Positions 24,001 to 24,774 of a DNA stretch of 24,774 bases are shown one piece after another. The stretch is from CAZQDP01 sp964592375 (lineage in GTDB: Bacteria > Bacillota > Clostridia > RUG12999), in contig CAZQDP010000032.1 in NCBI GenBank assembly GCA_964592375.1, positions 1 through 24,774 of the forward strand, written 5' to 3'. The translations under genes and the position numbers were made by a program. Below the pieces are notes generated by a model. That model did no database searches and was not told the DNA's origin. It worked only from the letters and a program-made list of their open reading frames with translations. Position 1 is the stretch's first letter. Every line of letters starts with the position of its first letter.

Positions 24001-24750
24001 CTTTTCGGCCCTTCCCTTGGTGAACGTTGTTCCGTTTGGCACGTCATATAAAGTAGGTGACAGCGTGCCTTCAAATTTCGTACCTAAATTAATCAGTTTT
24101 TTGATTTGGTCAGCATTTTGAATATACGACCAAGTCGTATGGGTCGCCATAAACCGTTTGGTGACATCATAAGAACTCAAATTCCCCATAACATAGTCTC
24201 GGCTTATGGTTCCGTCCGTTCCAGGTGTGGGAGATGGCGCCGGCGCTACCTCATTTAAATACCACCTTTGGCTAAGAAGCACTGCTGAATGCGGTATATT
24301 GGATAAGAACCCCGACTGGGGAAATATCATGGGCTCACATAAAGGCAAATAATTATCCCCTTCTCTCCAAATCATCACCTTTACAAAACAATTCGTCGTT
24401 TGCGTTGGCATCACCATGGAAGCCTGCAAAGGAAGATTTCCGCCGGAGGAAATTTGTATTTTCGATATGGCAGTCTTCATAAGCTTCATATTCTTGTCCA
24501 TCAGTGCAAGCACAAGGGTGGTAGTTTGTTTGTCAAGGCTATTATTGTAAACTGTAATTTTTGCAGAAATATTTTCATTCCCAGAAAGCTCCGTCAATGG
24601 ATTGCCGATGCCATCGCATAATGATAATTCTCCAAGCGTCGTATTCACATTCGCCTTTGCAAAGCCGAAAGAAAAAAGTAAACCAAGTATAAAAACAATC
24701 ATGACCGAAAGTAAATATTTTTTATTCAATAAGCATAATTTCAAGAGCAT
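21058..24750 (-). CDS. Large secreted glycoside-hydrolase-like protein with LamG-like and Big2 modules
   Basis: About 1230 aa from the ATG at 24750, with GGAG about 11 bases upstream; the frame extends to a TTG at 24771. A signal peptide (KKYLLSVMIVFILGLLFSFG, cleavage after FAKA) is followed by a beta-sandwich module (to about 150). A proline linker leads to a TIM-barrel-like hydrolase region (about 165-550) with DSLQFDDWAANES and a cysteine cluster CDGCFCSFC, then a flavodoxin/GATase-like region resembling GH42 trimerisation domains (about 550-660). A DUF1349/LamG-like module (about 770-960), a PSPSPS linker, a second LamG-like module (970-1140) and a C-terminal Big2 domain follow. It probably acts on extracellular polysaccharide; the linkage is unknown. 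No sortase signal or S-layer motif is visible. Confidence 0.8.
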   Translation of the reverse strand: MLLKLCLLNKKYLLSVMIVFILGLLFSFGFAKANVNTTLGELSLCDGIGNPLTELSGNENISAKITVYNNSLDKQTTTLVLALMDKNMKLMKTAISKIQISSGGNLPLQASMVMPTQTTNCFVKVMIWREGDNYLPLCEPMIFPQSGFLSNIPHSAVLLSQRWYLNEVAPAPSPTPGTDGTISRDYVMGNLSSYDVTKRFMATHTTWSYIQNADQIKKLINLGTKFEGTLSPTLYDVPNGTTFTKGRAEKFDGTKCRLPWMVTWNNPYQCCVNNPDAIITLKEHARLYIDNGADSLQFDDWAANESAYSVCDGCFCSFCMAKFKQYLMNKYTTTQLASFGVDDISTFHYKTYLTTKYGIHSNEDYTSKKTLSALHKHFGDFQMISTRNAHIEMRNYLATYTTKKITYSLNNYRVLEDFANISFNWGIDAFHRGTGETPITSMNMENLVTGSTFTRAIHLPQVVSPSSKDPKLINQTLPIAYAMGMHQYVPWHTWIYPETNRYFGRVSDFGLNYHFIRQYPELFDGYEIPAKVAILIKWDEIKGSASTPSADNIRLRELSMMLIRAGIPFKHLVVNYNSEGTRPNIVLNPADLQGVEYIIEHHSRDLLSEEDRNLIYRSRAKLITPEMADAAWQNTQSLCKVSGAQNVYPVLRAKPYAPHAPKIIHIINQNATDAENITLTVDCANLFQGENSKAYLYKPGDNPSELEILPGESGKGVIKIHSLPLWGIIKLVPDTDVTACNFQIPASWSGMNIGSPSAEGSAQYSNGEFKILSKGAGLNTSITLDGAKTDQFSYVYKQTNIDANQDFSISTRLVSLTGGATGSQAGLMIREYPYSNGEFISLSFVQGSGLKLTWRENDNTSAASTTFSSVSLPKYIKIQKTGNTYTAYQSEDGINWGGSLGNRTFAMTGSLWGIFASTTTGNGLVTGTMDHVSIAYGNAAMASPSPSPSITEYTKENFDLIAVGSVPIGWTKSGETYGSIGVVAVPSSTDKSLKIIDNDNVGTVSLSKVITKISGAMCVEFDYMNETQKASNMFYLYNGSVPAISLLASEKGEFEYVIGSTINTISAYTPGKWYHFKISLNTDTDKANVYIDNVWVLTDVDMRSPVDGINNIVLSTNGPGTGVVAYWNNLRLYSQYEFSFDPLKEMEVLPSAVQLPPGASANLILRAKAVSGNPIETGMLQISYVSSNPLVATVDSDGCILRKSLGTTTITAYASFNGMTFTDSVLVTCE

Positions 24751-24774
24751 ATCTTTATATTCTCCATTCAATCT

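Overview
The window looks like a chromosomal segment of a low-to-moderate GC Gram-positive anaerobe of the Clostridia (Firmicutes/Bacillota). The evidence is a CIRCE-controlled hrcA-grpE-dnaK-dnaJ-prmA operon, strong GGAGG-type ribosome binding sites, a clostridial-type pta-ackA pair, tmcAL (ylbM), and TTGACA/TATAAT promoters. No rRNA, tRNA, CRISPR array, transposase or phage structural gene was seen. The species cannot be fixed from the sequence alone.

Layout. (1) 1-5640, minus strand: the class I heat-shock operon hrcA-grpE-dnaK-dnaJ-prmA, with a perfect CIRCE operator and a consensus promoter. prmA runs off the left edge. (2) 5822-8177: a PlyL-like N-acetylmuramoyl-L-alanine amidase on plus with its own promoter, then on minus a NapH-like membrane 4Fe-4S protein and a Crp/Fnr regulator. 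(3) 8211-10646, minus: pta-ackA, the acetyl-CoA to acetate plus ATP pathway, with promoter and terminator. (4) 10799-17488, plus: tmcAL (uses acetate to modify tRNA-Met), a sugar-nucleotidyltransferase-like gene, ahcY (S-adenosylhomocysteine hydrolase), and a very large secreted protein with a gingipain/C25-like core that is split by a one-base frameshift in an A6 run. A bidirectional terminator closes the region. (5) 17573-19996, minus: a solitary leuB and a CapA-type lipoprotein, each with a near-consensus promoter. (6) 20005-20118: two stem-loop-forming intergenic sequences. (7) 20134-21007, plus: an orphan polymerase-beta-type nucleotidyltransferase. (8) 21058-24750, minus: a 1230-residue secreted glycoside-hydrolase-like protein with laminin-G-like and Big2 modules.

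How it fits together. The left half is housekeeping: proteostasis, acetate fermentation, redox-type regulation. The right half is a less ordinary accessory zone. Its two giant exported proteins share a homologous beta-sandwich module, at the C-terminus of one and the N-terminus of the other. One has a caspase/gingipain-like core that seems to lack the catalytic His/Cys; the other has a TIM-barrel-like domain with a Cx2CxCx2C cluster. These two proteins, and the frameshift between halves of the first, are the most promising leads. I found no clear evidence of a complete undescribed defence or mobile system.
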